In this document: positions 7,177 through 15,541 of the stretch, piece after piece
How the letters are laid out: every line of letters starts with the position of its first letter
Numbering within the stretch: the first letter of the stretch is position 1
NCBI GenBank assembly: GCA_015067025.1
Contig: SVNC01000009.1
Location: 1 to 64,000 of the forward strand
Reading direction: 5' to 3'
DNA length: 64,000 nucleotides
Origin: Oscillospiraceae bacterium
GTDB lineage: Bacteria; Bacillota; Clostridia; Oscillospirales; Ruminococcaceae
Translations under genes and position numbers: made by a program
The notes under the pieces: model-generated
Told to the model about the DNA's origin: nothing
Seen by the model: only the letters and a program-made list of their open reading frames with translations
The model's database searches: none

Positions 7177-7947
7177 TCAGGAATAATCCACAACGTCAAG
7201 CCAGGTCAGTAAAAGCTCACGCTCTTCCTTATTTGTAACACCCTTTGCAAGCTTTGATGCCGCCATAATGGGTAACCATTCCTGCACGTATTTCTTTGAC
7301 GTGTTTGTCTTTTCACAGAAAATGTTAAGATACTTTTCAGCCATTTCTGTAGAAGTCAGTGACAGCTCAAGATAGGTATTGGCAACGTCTGCGCTGGCAT
7401 TTCCTATGGTAGCTCCTACCCAGTCAAGGATATATACCTCATTTTCATCTGTTACGATGATGTTTTCAGGCACAAAGTTTCCGTGACAGAGCTTTGTGTG
7501 CTTAGGCGTGCTGTCAAGTCTTGTCTGAAGCTCATACTTCTTGATATAGTCGATATCTGAAAGACTATCTATTTCAATTTTGAGAGCGTCTCTTAATTTT
7601 GCGACGCTGCGGATAGTGTTATCATGGATATCAAGCTGGATCTCTACCATATCATCAAGATATTCATCCCTGTTTTCAGGCTCTTCTTCCATTATCTGTT
7701 TTAAGGTCTTGCCGTTTATAAACTCCGTAGCTAATGCCCACTTATCGTCTATAAGCTCGATTTCCTTTACGGTAGGAATATTAAGACCTGTTTCTTCTAT
7801 CTTTGATATCATAAGAGCTTCATAAAAAACCATAGTCTTAGGGCAGTCAGGTTTAAAGATCTTGACTGCAAGCTTTCCGTCCTCGCTCTTGTATACATCT
7901 ACCTTGTCGCCCTTTGAAATAAGTTTACCAAGCTTTATCTCGTTCAT
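7177..7947 (-). CDS. aminoglycoside-phosphotransferase-like (APH/choline kinase fold) protein
   Basis: 256 residues starting at the ATG at 7947, nine bases after GAAAGGA; an upstream in-frame TTG overlaps that ribosome binding site. The N-lobe has LAVKIF with the ATP-binding lysine and the TEFINGKTL hinge. The catalytic loop reads HGNFVPENI (H155 to N162), where the family normally has HGD, so the catalytic aspartate is an asparagine at 157. The metal-binding segment ILDWVGA (D175) is present. The substrate is unknown; the protein could phosphorylate a small metabolite weakly or act as a binding protein. It appears to be a single-gene unit. Confidence 0.8.
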   Translation of the reverse strand: MNEIKLGKLISKGDKVDVYKSEDGKLAVKIFKPDCPKTMVFYEALMISKIEETGLNIPTVKEIELIDDKWALATEFINGKTLKQIMEEEPENRDEYLDDMVEIQLDIHDNTIRSVAKLRDALKIEIDSLSDIDYIKKYELQTRLDSTPKHTKLCHGNFVPENIIVTDENEVYILDWVGATIGNASADVANTYLELSLTSTEMAEKYLNIFCEKTNTSKKYVQEWLPIMAASKLAKGVTNKEERELLLTWLDVVDYS

Positions 7948-7993
7948 ATCGTAAATTCCTTTCTTCAAAAAAGTAATAACTTTCCACTTTGTT

Positions 7994-8022
7994 ATTATAC
8001 AACATTTTCAGTTGCTTGTCTA
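7994..8022 (-). promoter_or_regulatory. promoter of the APH-like gene
   Basis: On the minus strand TAGACA (8022-8017) and TATAAT (7999-7994) are 17 bp apart, about 50 bp before the start codon. Confidence 0.6.
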
Positions 8023-8097
8023 CCTTTCAGATGTAAATTTAACAAATATGCAACAAAATAAATTGATTTTTTGGTGATTGTGACGAAATGTGTCTTA

Positions 8098-9105
8098 TTA
8101 CTCTACAGGGCAGATAACAACGTCTCCGCTTGTTATGTCTATTTTTATCTTGTTATCGGATTCAGAACCAAGATGAGTTTTTGTATCATCATCAAAGGTT
8201 ATTCTTGTAATGTTGTCGCTATCCTCTATAGGAAGCTGAATTTCACAGTGTCCGCTGGTACGGTCAAACTCTAAATCAAAGCCGTAGTTTCCGGGGAGCA
8301 TTATCTTGCTGTCACCGCTGGTGCTTTCTATTTCGATATCGCCGTCAAATTGAGCAAAGGCTAAAGTAGTGTTGCCTGAAGTCTTGTCAACGGAAACGTC
8401 GCCTGTAGCACCCTCTACGTAAAGGTTGCCTGAGGTCATTTCGTAAATGCTTTCATCGGCTGTGAAGTTATAGAACTTAGCGTCACCGCTTGTGGCAGAG
8501 AAGCTTATTCTGTCCATTTTCTCGCCTCTGTTTGTAATTGAAAGATTACCTGATGTGATGTACATATCTGCTTTTTCACAGTCGATAGTCACATTGTCGG
8601 CTTTACCGCTGGTAAAGTTCAGCTTAAGATATTCACAACTCGGTAGATCACCCTTTAAATCACCTGACGTCAGGCGGATATCCACAAGCTCTATACCATT
8701 ATCTTTATATTCATCGGGGAGAGTTACGGTAATCTCGTTTTTTCCGACGTTGAACCAGAATAAAAAGAAGAAAGCATGACGCGAAACCTCTTCAATTTTC
8801 AGTTCGCCTGTTTTTTCGTTAAAGGTAATATTGCATATGATATTGGGGTGACTTGACTTATAGTCAACTACCATTTTATCTATATCAGAATATTCTATCT
8901 TTACCTCTGCTGAGGTTGCATATATTACAGCGTTTTTAAGCTCGCCTGTAAATTCCTTGTGCTCGTCATGAAGCTCGTCTTTATAAAGCTCTCTTAATTC
9001 TTCGTAGGTCATTGCAAAAGCACCGTTTGAGCCTATTGTGATCGCACCGCCTACAATACCGGTTAAAATAAATAATACACCGATTATTACAAGTACTTTT
9101 CTCAT
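8098..9105 (-). CDS. DUF4097 family beta-repeat protein
   Basis: 335 residues. One hydrophobic segment at about 4-26 anchors the protein. The rest consists of short repeated strands with the signature TSGD/TSGN/TSGS (for example ITSGNLSI, ATSGDAKF, KTSGNTTL), which is the pattern of DUF4097 right-handed beta-helix-like proteins. It is the last gene of a padR-DUF1700-DUF4097 operon, a common grouping in Firmicutes thought to belong to envelope-stress regulation. The start follows GGAAAGGGGATAAGG. Biochemical function unknown. Confidence 0.9.
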   Translation of the reverse strand: MRKVLVIIGVLFILTGIVGGAITIGSNGAFAMTYEELRELYKDELHDEHKEFTGELKNAVIYATSAEVKIEYSDIDKMVVDYKSSHPNIICNITFNEKTGELKIEEVSRHAFFFLFWFNVGKNEITVTLPDEYKDNGIELVDIRLTSGDLKGDLPSCEYLKLNFTSGKADNVTIDCEKADMYITSGNLSITNRGEKMDRISFSATSGDAKFYNFTADESIYEMTSGNLYVEGATGDVSVDKTSGNTTLAFAQFDGDIEIESTSGDSKIMLPGNYGFDLEFDRTSGHCEIQLPIEDSDNITRITFDDDTKTHLGSESDNKIKIDITSGDVVICPVE

Positions 9106-9122
9106 ATCCTTATCCCCTTTCC

Positions 9123-9815
9123 TTAAAACGTTGCCTTTTTGCCTGTGAATACTTCATAGTGAAGTCTGCCTATAGCCTGCATAAGCTTTCCGAATGCTTT
9201 CCAGATATCAATGCAGAAGGCTGACATTATAAGCGCAATACCGAAAAGTATAAGTGCTGCGAAAATTCCTGCGGCAGGAGTCAGCATAGAAACAATGATC
9301 GCCGAACCGACAAACTGGCTTCCGAATATAATACCTATGATCATAACAACGGGTGTTACAAAGAATGAGATCATAACTGCCCAGTAGCTTATTAAAAGCG
9401 AGAAAAGAGTGGGTATCGCCCAGATAAGAACAAGAACGTCAAGACAAACAACACCTATTATCTTTGCTATGTCCATATTATCGTTTGTGTTGTTCTGAGG
9501 TGCAGAAGTATTTGTGTTAGCGTTGTTATAATTGTAGTTGTTTTCTGCAAAGCCTGTCTGCTGTGTCTGAGTGGAGTTGTTTGCAGTCTGATTTGTTGCA
9601 TTGCTTACGTCTTCCGTGTACCCATCAGGTGCATACTGATTTGCAATTTCTGCAGGAGCACCAAGCTTTTCGCAGACCTGAGCTTCGGTAAGCCCTTCGG
9701 AAAGTCCGATATTAAAATGCTGTTCAAAATCCTCTAAAATTTCGCTATCTGTTATGTTTCTTTTTAAAAGCTCTGATCTAAGTGCTTCAAGAAACTGTGC
9801 CTTACTTGTGTACAT
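9123..9815 (-). CDS. DUF1700 (HAAS-domain) membrane protein
   Basis: 230 residues. The N-terminal 65 residues (FLEALRSELLKRNI, then ILEDFEQHF, then KLGAPAEIANQY) match the helical HAAS/DUF1700 signalling domain that usually accompanies PadR regulators. An Asn/Thr/Gln-rich linker (about 70-115) leads to several hydrophobic segments from about 117 to 205. The gene starts four bases before the end of the PadR reading frame region and 17 bp before the DUF4097 gene, so the three are one operon. It probably modulates the PadR regulator or membrane partners; that is inference from family context. Confidence 0.88.
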   Translation of the reverse strand: MYTSKAQFLEALRSELLKRNITDSEILEDFEQHFNIGLSEGLTEAQVCEKLGAPAEIANQYAPDGYTEDVSNATNQTANNSTQTQQTGFAENNYNYNNANTNTSAPQNNTNDNMDIAKIIGVVCLDVLVLIWAIPTLFSLLISYWAVMISFFVTPVVMIIGIIFGSQFVGSAIIVSMLTPAAGIFAALILFGIALIMSAFCIDIWKAFGKLMQAIGRLHYEVFTGKKATF

Positions 9816-9818
9816 TAG

Positions 9819-10142
9819 TTATTCCCCCTTCTCGGTTATTCCGAGTATTTTATTTATTGATCTGTAGAACTGTATCCATTGTCCTTCGAGTTCTTTTGTT
9901 TTCGCAAGACCGTTATTCGTTATCTTGTAATATTTTCTCGGCGGTCCTTCTGTAGATTCAACAAGATAGGATGTTATGTTTCCGTCGTCTTTAAGTCGTT
10001 TCAGCAACGGGTATATTGTGCCCTCAGTTATATGCATACTTTCAGAGATGGCATTTACCAGTTCATAACCGTAGCAATCTCGTCTTGCTAAAATTGACAG
10101 AACGCAAAGCTCAAGGGTCCCTCGTTTAAGCTGTGAGTTCAA
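9819..10142 (-). CDS. PadR family transcriptional regulator
   Basis: 107 residues. The protein runs from a TTG at 10142 that follows GGAGG by seven bases; extending to earlier ATG codons would add 33 residues through the promoter and is rejected. The winged helix is typical: KRGTLELCVLSILARRDCYGYEL, then EGTIYPLLKRLKDDG, then PPRKYYKITNNG. A palindrome GTACCTTG-n5-CAAGGTAC overlaps its promoter, as expected for an autoregulated PadR repressor. It leads the DUF1700-DUF4097 operon. Confidence 0.93.
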   Translation of the reverse strand: MNSQLKRGTLELCVLSILARRDCYGYELVNAISESMHITEGTIYPLLKRLKDDGNITSYLVESTEGPPRKYYKITNNGLAKTKELEGQWIQFYRSINKILGITEKGE

Positions 10143-10186
10143 AAAATCGCCTCCTTTTTTCTTCGGTGTATTTATTGTAACACATT

Positions 10187-10207
10187 GTACCTTGTAATGC
10201 AAGGTAC
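10187..10207. promoter_or_regulatory. PadR operator and promoter
   Basis: The 21-bp palindrome GTACCTTG-TAATG-CAAGGTAC overlaps minus-strand TTGCAT and lies just upstream of TACAAT, a pair with 17-bp spacing. The location fits autorepression of the padR operon. Confidence 0.75.
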
Positions 10208-10280
10208 TTTGCAACAAAATAATGCACAAAATTTTTAGCAAAATCTGTGCATATTTTTGTGTAATGTATATATTTTACTG

Positions 10281-11159
10281 TTACACGCCTTCTAAATCCC
10301 AGTCGGGAGTCATCTCAAAGGTGGCACTGGATCTTTCCTGCAGATACCCGTCAAAGCCCAGCTTTTCGGCATAATCGGCAACGCTGTTATATTCAAAGGT
10401 GGTGACCTTACGGGACAGATTTTTCATTTCGAGTGCTTTTCCGCAGGGGGTATACTGCCATAAAAGACTTATTTTTATTTTATCGATAGGCAGATTTTCC
10501 TTTATAAGCTCCAGTATCTTCATACTGTCGTGTCGATGAGAGGGGAGTACCATATGTCTTATAATAACGCCCTTTTCGATAAGACCCTTTTCGTTAAAGC
10601 GGACTGCACCTACCTGCCTGAACATTTCCTTTATAGCAGGAATTACTACGTCGGGATAGTTTTCAGCGGCGGAATATTCCTTTGCAATATTTCTGTCTGC
10701 GTATTTAAAATCGGGAAGATAAACGTCAATAAGTCCCTCAAAACGCTTTAAGGTTTCAACGTTTTCGTATCCGCCGCAATTGTATATAACGGGGATGTCA
10801 AGTGTTGATTTAACCTTTTCAAGTGCTTTTATAATTTCATCAGCGTAATGGGTAGGGGTGACAAGATTTATATTATCAGCTCCCTTTTCCTTTAATATAA
10901 GAAAAATTTCCGCAAGTCTTTCTATCGTTATCTCCTTGCCGAAGCCGTCACGGCTTATCGGCATATTCTGACAGAATACGCATTTTAAAGAGCAACCTGA
11001 AAAGAATACCGTACCGCTGCCGCTACCACCGGAGATAGGGGGTTCTTCTCCATAGTGAAGGCACGCCTTTGCTATTTTAAGGGTGTCAACACCGCAGAAG
11101 CCCTTTTGTTTTTCTCTGTCGATGCCGCATTTTCTCGGACAGATGTTGCAAATACTCAT
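10281..11159 (-). CDS. radical SAM protein, PflA-like (PflX family)
   Basis: 292 residues from the ATG at 11159, preceded by AGGTGAT; an in-frame GTG upstream overlaps the preceding terminator. Near the N-terminus cysteines in ICPRKCGID and FCGVD form an extra Cys cluster. The radical SAM motif is C56-x3-C60-x2-C63 (SGCSLKCVFCQN), binding the 4Fe-4S cluster. The family resembles glycyl-radical activases but the target is not known, and no glycyl-radical enzyme is adjacent. It lies downstream of the PrsA-like gene, separated by a hairpin. Confidence 0.85.
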   Translation of the reverse strand: MSICNICPRKCGIDREKQKGFCGVDTLKIAKACLHYGEEPPISGGSGSGTVFFSGCSLKCVFCQNMPISRDGFGKEITIERLAEIFLILKEKGADNINLVTPTHYADEIIKALEKVKSTLDIPVIYNCGGYENVETLKRFEGLIDVYLPDFKYADRNIAKEYSAAENYPDVVIPAIKEMFRQVGAVRFNEKGLIEKGVIIRHMVLPSHRHDSMKILELIKENLPIDKIKISLLWQYTPCGKALEMKNLSRKVTTFEYNSVADYAEKLGFDGYLQERSSATFEMTPDWDLEGV

Positions 11160-11170
11160 AATATCACCTA

Positions 11171-11200
11171 TAAAGTACCGCACAGCGAAAACTGTGCGGT
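11171..11200 (-). terminator. hairpin between the PrsA-like and radical SAM genes
   Basis: TACCGCACAG and CTGTGCGGTA form a ten-pair stem that on the minus strand is followed by CTTTAT. The T run is short, so it may only attenuate transcription into the radical SAM gene. Confidence 0.55.
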
Positions 11201-11208
11201 AGAAATTT

Positions 11209-12597
11209 TTACTTTGAAGATTCTGATGTTGTTGATGAAGTTGTATTCTCTTCCTTAGGCTTGGGGAAGTTCAGCTTTTCGTAATCATATTCATACTTTA
11301 CTTCGCTCAGCCACTCTTCGATAGTGGTGTTAGCCTTTTCGTTCTGACGTTCTGTAAGCATACCGTTGTATACGTTCTTCTTCTGTGCTTCAAGCTCAGA
11401 ATCGGTGATAGTTTCTTCACCTACGTAGTAGAAGAAGTAATAACCTGTATCCGTAGCAACGATCTCAGAAATGTCGCCGGGCTTTTCAAGATTGTAGATA
11501 GCGTCATAAAGCTCCTTTGTAAGGGATGAAGTACCCTTTACAATAGTGATAGTCTGATCTGTCACAGAGGAGTTGTAATCGTGGCTGTATTCCTTTAATA
11601 CTGCGTCAAAGGTCTTTTCCTTGTCGTCGCTTTCAGCTGTTGCCTTTTTGTATGCAGTGTCTATCTTTTCCTTTATTTCAGCAAGCTTTTCATCACGGAG
11701 CTTGTCTATTTCTTCCTGGTCTGCACCGCTTTCTTTTCTTGCGGCAATGATCTCTGCGGCGTCAATAGTGCTGATGCCGATAAATACGTGCTTTATATTT
11801 CTCGTGCCCTCGGGGATCCATACAGAGCCGTACTGGGTATTCTGTTCGTACTTTGAAACGTCTTCATCGTATGTCTTTTTTGCTTCAGCGATAAGGTCGT
11901 TTATATATTTATCGACCTCGTCATCAGTTACCTTTATATCCTTATAAAGATGTTCAAGAACCTTCTTTTCAATAAATGAATTTGTTTCCCATTTAAGGAA
12001 GGTCTCTTCGGTCATATCAAAGGGCTTTATATATTCATTGAAAAGTTCCTTTGCTTTTGCGTCGATCTTTGCCTGATCCTCAGCACTGAAGCCGCCTGAT
12101 GTATCAGAAGAGTTTACGGTTATACCAAGCTCGCTTGCCGCCTGAGCGGTAAAACTGCTGTGCCAGTTTTTCATATTTTCCTGATAATTTTTATCAATGG
12201 TGTCCATCTCTTCCTTTGTAAGATCGGCAAGACCCATTTCTTCAGCCTTTTTGAGAATAACTCTTTCATGTACCAGCATTTCTATAATGCTCTGTCTGTA
12301 AAGCTGAGCATCGGCATCGTCCTTTGTGTCGGTAAGTCCTAAGTTGTTGCTGATAAAGCCATATTCGGTGTAGAAGTCCTTGAAGGTTACGCTAAAATAT
12401 TTTTTCTGCTCATCTGTAAGACCTTCGGCTGTGGGATATGCAACTAAATCATCATCTGCCGCAGTCCATATATCTTCCTTACTTTCTGTATTACTGCTTG
12501 TGTCGGAAGTGCCGGAGGAGAGGATGCTTTCACTACAGCCTGTTACCATCATTACACCTGCAAGCAGTAAAGCGGCAACGGAAAATTTTTTCTTCAT
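11209..12597 (-). CDS. prsA: PrsA/SurA-like peptidylprolyl isomerase lipoprotein
   Basis: 462 residues. The signal peptide ends in the lipobox MVTGC (C21). A helical SurA-N-like region (about 70-250) precedes a parvulin-type PPIase domain at about 262-390 (TRNIKHVFIGIS, then EYSHDYNSS, then VATDTGYYFFYYVGEE). A glutamate- and lysine-rich insertion sits inside the PPIase domain. The protein would act outside the membrane in folding of exported proteins. The acidic, Thr/Ser-rich C-terminus is a low-complexity tail. The start follows GAAAGGACAATAAGAA. Confidence 0.88.
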   Translation of the reverse strand: MKKKFSVAALLLAGVMMVTGCSESILSSGTSDTSSNTESKEDIWTAADDDLVAYPTAEGLTDEQKKYFSVTFKDFYTEYGFISNNLGLTDTKDDADAQLYRQSIIEMLVHERVILKKAEEMGLADLTKEEMDTIDKNYQENMKNWHSSFTAQAASELGITVNSSDTSGGFSAEDQAKIDAKAKELFNEYIKPFDMTEETFLKWETNSFIEKKVLEHLYKDIKVTDDEVDKYINDLIAEAKKTYDEDVSKYEQNTQYGSVWIPEGTRNIKHVFIGISTIDAAEIIAARKESGADQEEIDKLRDEKLAEIKEKIDTAYKKATAESDDKEKTFDAVLKEYSHDYNSSVTDQTITIVKGTSSLTKELYDAIYNLEKPGDISEIVATDTGYYFFYYVGEETITDSELEAQKKNVYNGMLTERQNEKANTTIEEWLSEVKYEYDYEKLNFPKPKEENTTSSTTSESSK

Positions 12598-12698
12598 TTC
12601 TTATTGTCCTTTCTTTTATACATTCCATGTTCATGTTCTGAACACAAAATTTTTCATATGTTTGTTAATTTTGCATAACGCAAAGTGGTGACTATATA

Positions 12699-12726
12699 AG
12701 TATATCACAAATTTAGAAAAAAGCAA
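12699..12726 (-). promoter_or_regulatory. promoter of the PrsA-like gene
   Basis: On the minus strand TTGCTT (12726-12721) and TATACT (12704-12699) are separated by 16 bp, about 100 bp upstream of the start codon. Confidence 0.55.
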
Positions 12727-12859
12727 AACATTTTTTCTGAAAATCAGGTGCATTTTATGTGAAAATGTGTTATACTATAACCATAATGAAAAAGTATGGG
12801 CAGAATTTGTCTGTTCTGCCATAAAATAAAGCGTATCTTACTAAAAAGGAATGGTATCT

Positions 12860-14029
12860 ATGAAACTTAAAAAGTACATAAAGCTTATCGCTTTGATGAT
12901 GGCGATGATATTTACACTCTGTGCCTGCTCAGGAGGGGAGACCTCTGAAGAATCCTCTCTGCCCTTTGAACCGCAGACTCAGGGAGAAGCAAAGGTAGGT
13001 TATATCTACGACAGACCCGTTGCTGCCGATAACTACACATACATGTTTGAAAAGAGCAGAAAGGATCTCGAAATCGCTTTAGAAGTTGAAACCTGCTACG
13101 TGGATAATATTACGGTTTCCGGCTTTGAGGCTGCAGTAACAACACTTAAAAACGAGGGTTGCAACATCATAGTTTCTGCTTACAACGGTTACGCCAATGC
13201 CGCATACAGCGTTGCAAAGAAGGATAAGGAGATCTATATTTTAAGCTACGGCGGTACTGTCTCGCTTTCAAATCTTACCTGCTTTCAGCCAAAAATGTAT
13301 CAGCCTGCTTACATAAGCGGCACAGTTGCGGCATATAACAGCGATACCCACAAAATAGGCGTTGTGTGTGACGATAATATGCTCCAGAGTTTTGGAGTAA
13401 TGGCGGCATTTGTATTCGGCGTACAGGAAGTATATAAGGCTGACGAGACCGATGTACGTGTAATTTACGCCAACACAAATGAAGAAACGGAAGAGGGCGT
13501 AAATCAGCTTATCAGTGAACAGTGTGACGTTATCTTCTTCTATCAGCCGACAGACTACGGTATGTTCTACTGCGACTCTCTCGGAGTAAAGTCTATAGGA
13601 TTTACAAACGATGTGGAATATTCTGCAAAGAACAGAGGCCTTATGGGCTATTATCTTAACTGGGCAACCTTTATTACAGACACAGTCCGTACCTGCGTAT
13701 ACAATAACTATGAGCCTGAGGTGTTTGTAGGAGGTTTTAAGGAAGCCTTTGTAAAGATAACCGATTACACCGATAACTGCAAGGATGAAACAGATTCAAT
13801 TGCAGATACTCTTTACGAATACGTAAAGAACGGCAATGCAAAGATTTTCGAAGGTGAGATAAGAGATAAGGATAACAGAGCAAGAGTAGGAAAGGGTGCA
13901 GTTCTTTCCCATGCAGAGATACTCGGTATAGACTATCTTGTTTACGGTGTAAGCTACTCCAAAAATCTTATAAAGCCGGTAGAAAATCCTCCCGTATCTG
14001 ATATGGTCGTAAAGTACGAATTTATGTAA
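12860..14029 (+). CDS. BMP-family (PnrA-like) solute-binding lipoprotein
   Basis: 389 residues from the ATG at 12860, nine bases after AAAGGA; the ATG at 12851 directly abuts that site. The signal peptide ends in a lipobox LCAC (C23). The mature part has the type-I periplasmic-binding fold of BMP/PnrA proteins (VGYIYDRPVAADNYT, then GCNIIVSAYNGY, and the C-terminal DYLVYGVSYS). BMP proteins bind nucleosides or other small ligands for ABC importers or sensors. No permease gene is next to it, so the partner is elsewhere or it is a sensor. Confidence 0.85.
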   Translation: MKLKKYIKLIALMMAMIFTLCACSGGETSEESSLPFEPQTQGEAKVGYIYDRPVAADNYTYMFEKSRKDLEIALEVETCYVDNITVSGFEAAVTTLKNEGCNIIVSAYNGYANAAYSVAKKDKEIYILSYGGTVSLSNLTCFQPKMYQPAYISGTVAAYNSDTHKIGVVCDDNMLQSFGVMAAFVFGVQEVYKADETDVRVIYANTNEETEEGVNQLISEQCDVIFFYQPTDYGMFYCDSLGVKSIGFTNDVEYSAKNRGLMGYYLNWATFITDTVRTCVYNNYEPEVFVGGFKEAFVKITDYTDNCKDETDSIADTLYEYVKNGNAKIFEGEIRDKDNRARVGKGAVLSHAEILGIDYLVYGVSYSKNLIKPVENPPVSDMVVKYEFM

Positions 14030-14041
14030 TTATAACGTATT

Positions 14042-14071
14042 AATTCCCTGCATCTGATGCGGGGAATTTTT
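14042..14071 (+). terminator. intrinsic terminator after the BMP lipoprotein gene
   Basis: AATTCCC-TGCAT and ATGC-GGGGAATT form a stem followed by TTTTTG. Confidence 0.75.
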
Positions 14072-14158
14072 GTGTAAGCTTTAATGTATAAAATAATTTT
14101 TTATGTTAAAAATATCCTTGCAGACAAATTTAAAGCAAATTGCTGAAAGGATAGTTTT

Positions 14159-14812
14159 ATGGAAAAATTCAAGGAATTTATTAAAGGTAAAGGCTTTATT
14201 GCAGCTCTTGCCCTTGCCATCGTAGCTTTTGGTATTGCAGGCTATGTGACCTACGATATGACTGTAAAGGACATAGAGAATACCGAGCCGCCTGCAAACA
14301 CTCTTCCTGTGGATAATAACGTAAGTAACGTACCGAAGGAAGAAAGCAAAACGCAGGAAGATGAAAACAGCGAAGACACCGATGACGTAAATAACTTCAT
14401 CAACATCACCGCCGAAAGAATGATGCCCGTTGAGGGGGAGATCATCAATCAGTACAGCAACGGTGAGCTTGTGAAGAGTGAAACTCTTGGTGTGTGGAAA
14501 ACTCACGATGGCATCGACATTGCCGCAGAATATGGCACAGAGGTGAAATCTGCCACAAGCGGCAAGGTCATTGCGGTAAGAGACGACCCCTTATGGGGAA
14601 TATGCGTAATTATTGACCATTACGATGGCTATGAGGGCCACTATTACGGACTTGACAAGGCGTTATCCGTAAAGGAGCAGACTGTAGTGGATGCAGGGCA
14701 GGTCATCGGCAGAACGGCGGAGTTTGACTGCGAGTCAAAGCTTGCGCCTCATCTTCACTTTGCAGTAAAATGCAATGATAAATGGATCGATCCTTCTGAA
14801 TTTTTAAAATAA
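14159..14812 (+). CDS. M23 metallopeptidase-domain membrane protein, SpoIIQ-like
   Basis: 217 residues. One transmembrane segment at about 13-34 is followed by an acidic low-complexity linker and a LytM/M23 domain from about 90. The zinc motif is complete: H116-x3-D120 (HDGID) and H198-L-H200. Length, single N-terminal anchor and M23 domain match SpoIIQ of clostridia, which makes the engulfment-stage channel with SpoIIIAH between mother cell and forespore. Because other membrane M23 proteins share this layout, SpoIIQ is a probable rather than certain name. The start follows GAAAGGATAG. Confidence 0.8.
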   Translation: MEKFKEFIKGKGFIAALALAIVAFGIAGYVTYDMTVKDIENTEPPANTLPVDNNVSNVPKEESKTQEDENSEDTDDVNNFINITAERMMPVEGEIINQYSNGELVKSETLGVWKTHDGIDIAAEYGTEVKSATSGKVIAVRDDPLWGICVIIDHYDGYEGHYYGLDKALSVKEQTVVDAGQVIGRTAEFDCESKLAPHLHFAVKCNDKWIDPSEFLK

Positions 14813-14864
14813 AATTTGGAATTTTAGCTTTAGTATACTGTTATCCTTACAAGGAATAATAGAA

Positions 14865-14889
14865 GTGCGGAATTAATTCCGTACTTTTT
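14865..14889 (+). terminator. intrinsic terminator after the SpoIIQ-like gene
   Basis: GTGCGGAATT and AATTCCGTAC form a self-complementary stem followed by TTTTT. Confidence 0.7.
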
Positions 14890-14909
14890 AAAGAAAGGAT
14901 GACAGAACT

Positions 14910-15272
14910 ATGAAGAAAGCTTTAGCGGCTTTAGCGGCGGTTCTTTCTGTATCAGTCATGAGTGTTAGTGCTTATGCTGCACCTAATGTTATTGAGGGTG
15001 CTGTTGACGGTGCAGGTACTGTAGTCGAGGGCGTTGTAAGCGGCGCTGAAGACATCGTAGACGGTGTCGTAAGCGGCGTGGAAGAAGCTGTCCCCGGCGG
15101 TAGCACGGGTAACGTTCCTGAGGCGTCCATCGATGAAAATATCGAATCCGGCGTAACAGCGTCTTCACCCAACGTAAATACAGGTGTTCCTGCTATGGAG
15201 CTTGTGGCACTCGGTACAGCGGCAGTAGGTGGTCTTACAGCAATGGCACTGACAGTCCGTAGAAAGAAATAG
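14910..15272 (+). CDS. small surface protein with 11-residue repeats and sorting-like tail
   Basis: 120 residues; no named family recognised. A signal peptide (1-24, ending SAYAA) is followed by three consecutive 11-residue repeats, EGAVDGAGTVV, EGVVSGAEDIV and DGVVSGVEEAV, which would form an amphipathic hendecad helix. The C-terminus has the layout of a cell-wall sorting signal: PNVNTG, a hydrophobic stretch (about 92-112) and RRKK. The motif differs from LPxTG but resembles the tail of the next gene product. It may be anchored by a sortase or simply stay in the membrane. Confidence 0.75.
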   Translation: MKKALAALAAVLSVSVMSVSAYAAPNVIEGAVDGAGTVVEGVVSGAEDIVDGVVSGVEEAVPGGSTGNVPEASIDENIESGVTASSPNVNTGVPAMELVALGTAAVGGLTAMALTVRRKK

Positions 15273-15288
15273 CACATTTTTGATTTAG

Positions 15289-15339
15289 CAGGGAAGTCAG
15301 ATTGGCAGTTATGTACTCCATCTGGCTTCCTGATTTTTT
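15289..15339 (+). terminator. intrinsic terminator after the small surface protein gene
   Basis: GGGAAGTCAGAT pairs imperfectly with ATCTGGCTTCC, followed by TGATTTTTTG. Confidence 0.7.
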
Positions 15340-15464
15340 GACCTCGTTTTTTACTTTTAAATCAAGGAAAACAAGAGGTTACAATAGTTCCTGTTAGCAG
15401 ATTTTATTAAGGTTTTTGTGTTATTTCTACATAAACAAAATTCACTATTTGTTGAGATTGCCTA

Positions 15465-15493
15465 TTGCGTATCTAATCGTTTTCATATATAAT
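15465..15493 (+). promoter_or_regulatory. promoter of the TDEP-repeat surface protein gene
   Basis: TTGCGT at 15465-15470 and TATAAT at 15488-15493 with a 17-bp spacer. Confidence 0.6.
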
Positions 15494-15541
15494 AAAAGCA
15501 CAAAATTATTTTGTGAAAAATTTGCTACGGAGGATAAATCA

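Noticed and set aside
15416-15541. Longer N-terminus for the TDEP-repeat protein
   Set aside because: The upstream codons contain the promoter; the ATG at 15542 follows GGAGG and starts a normal signal peptide.
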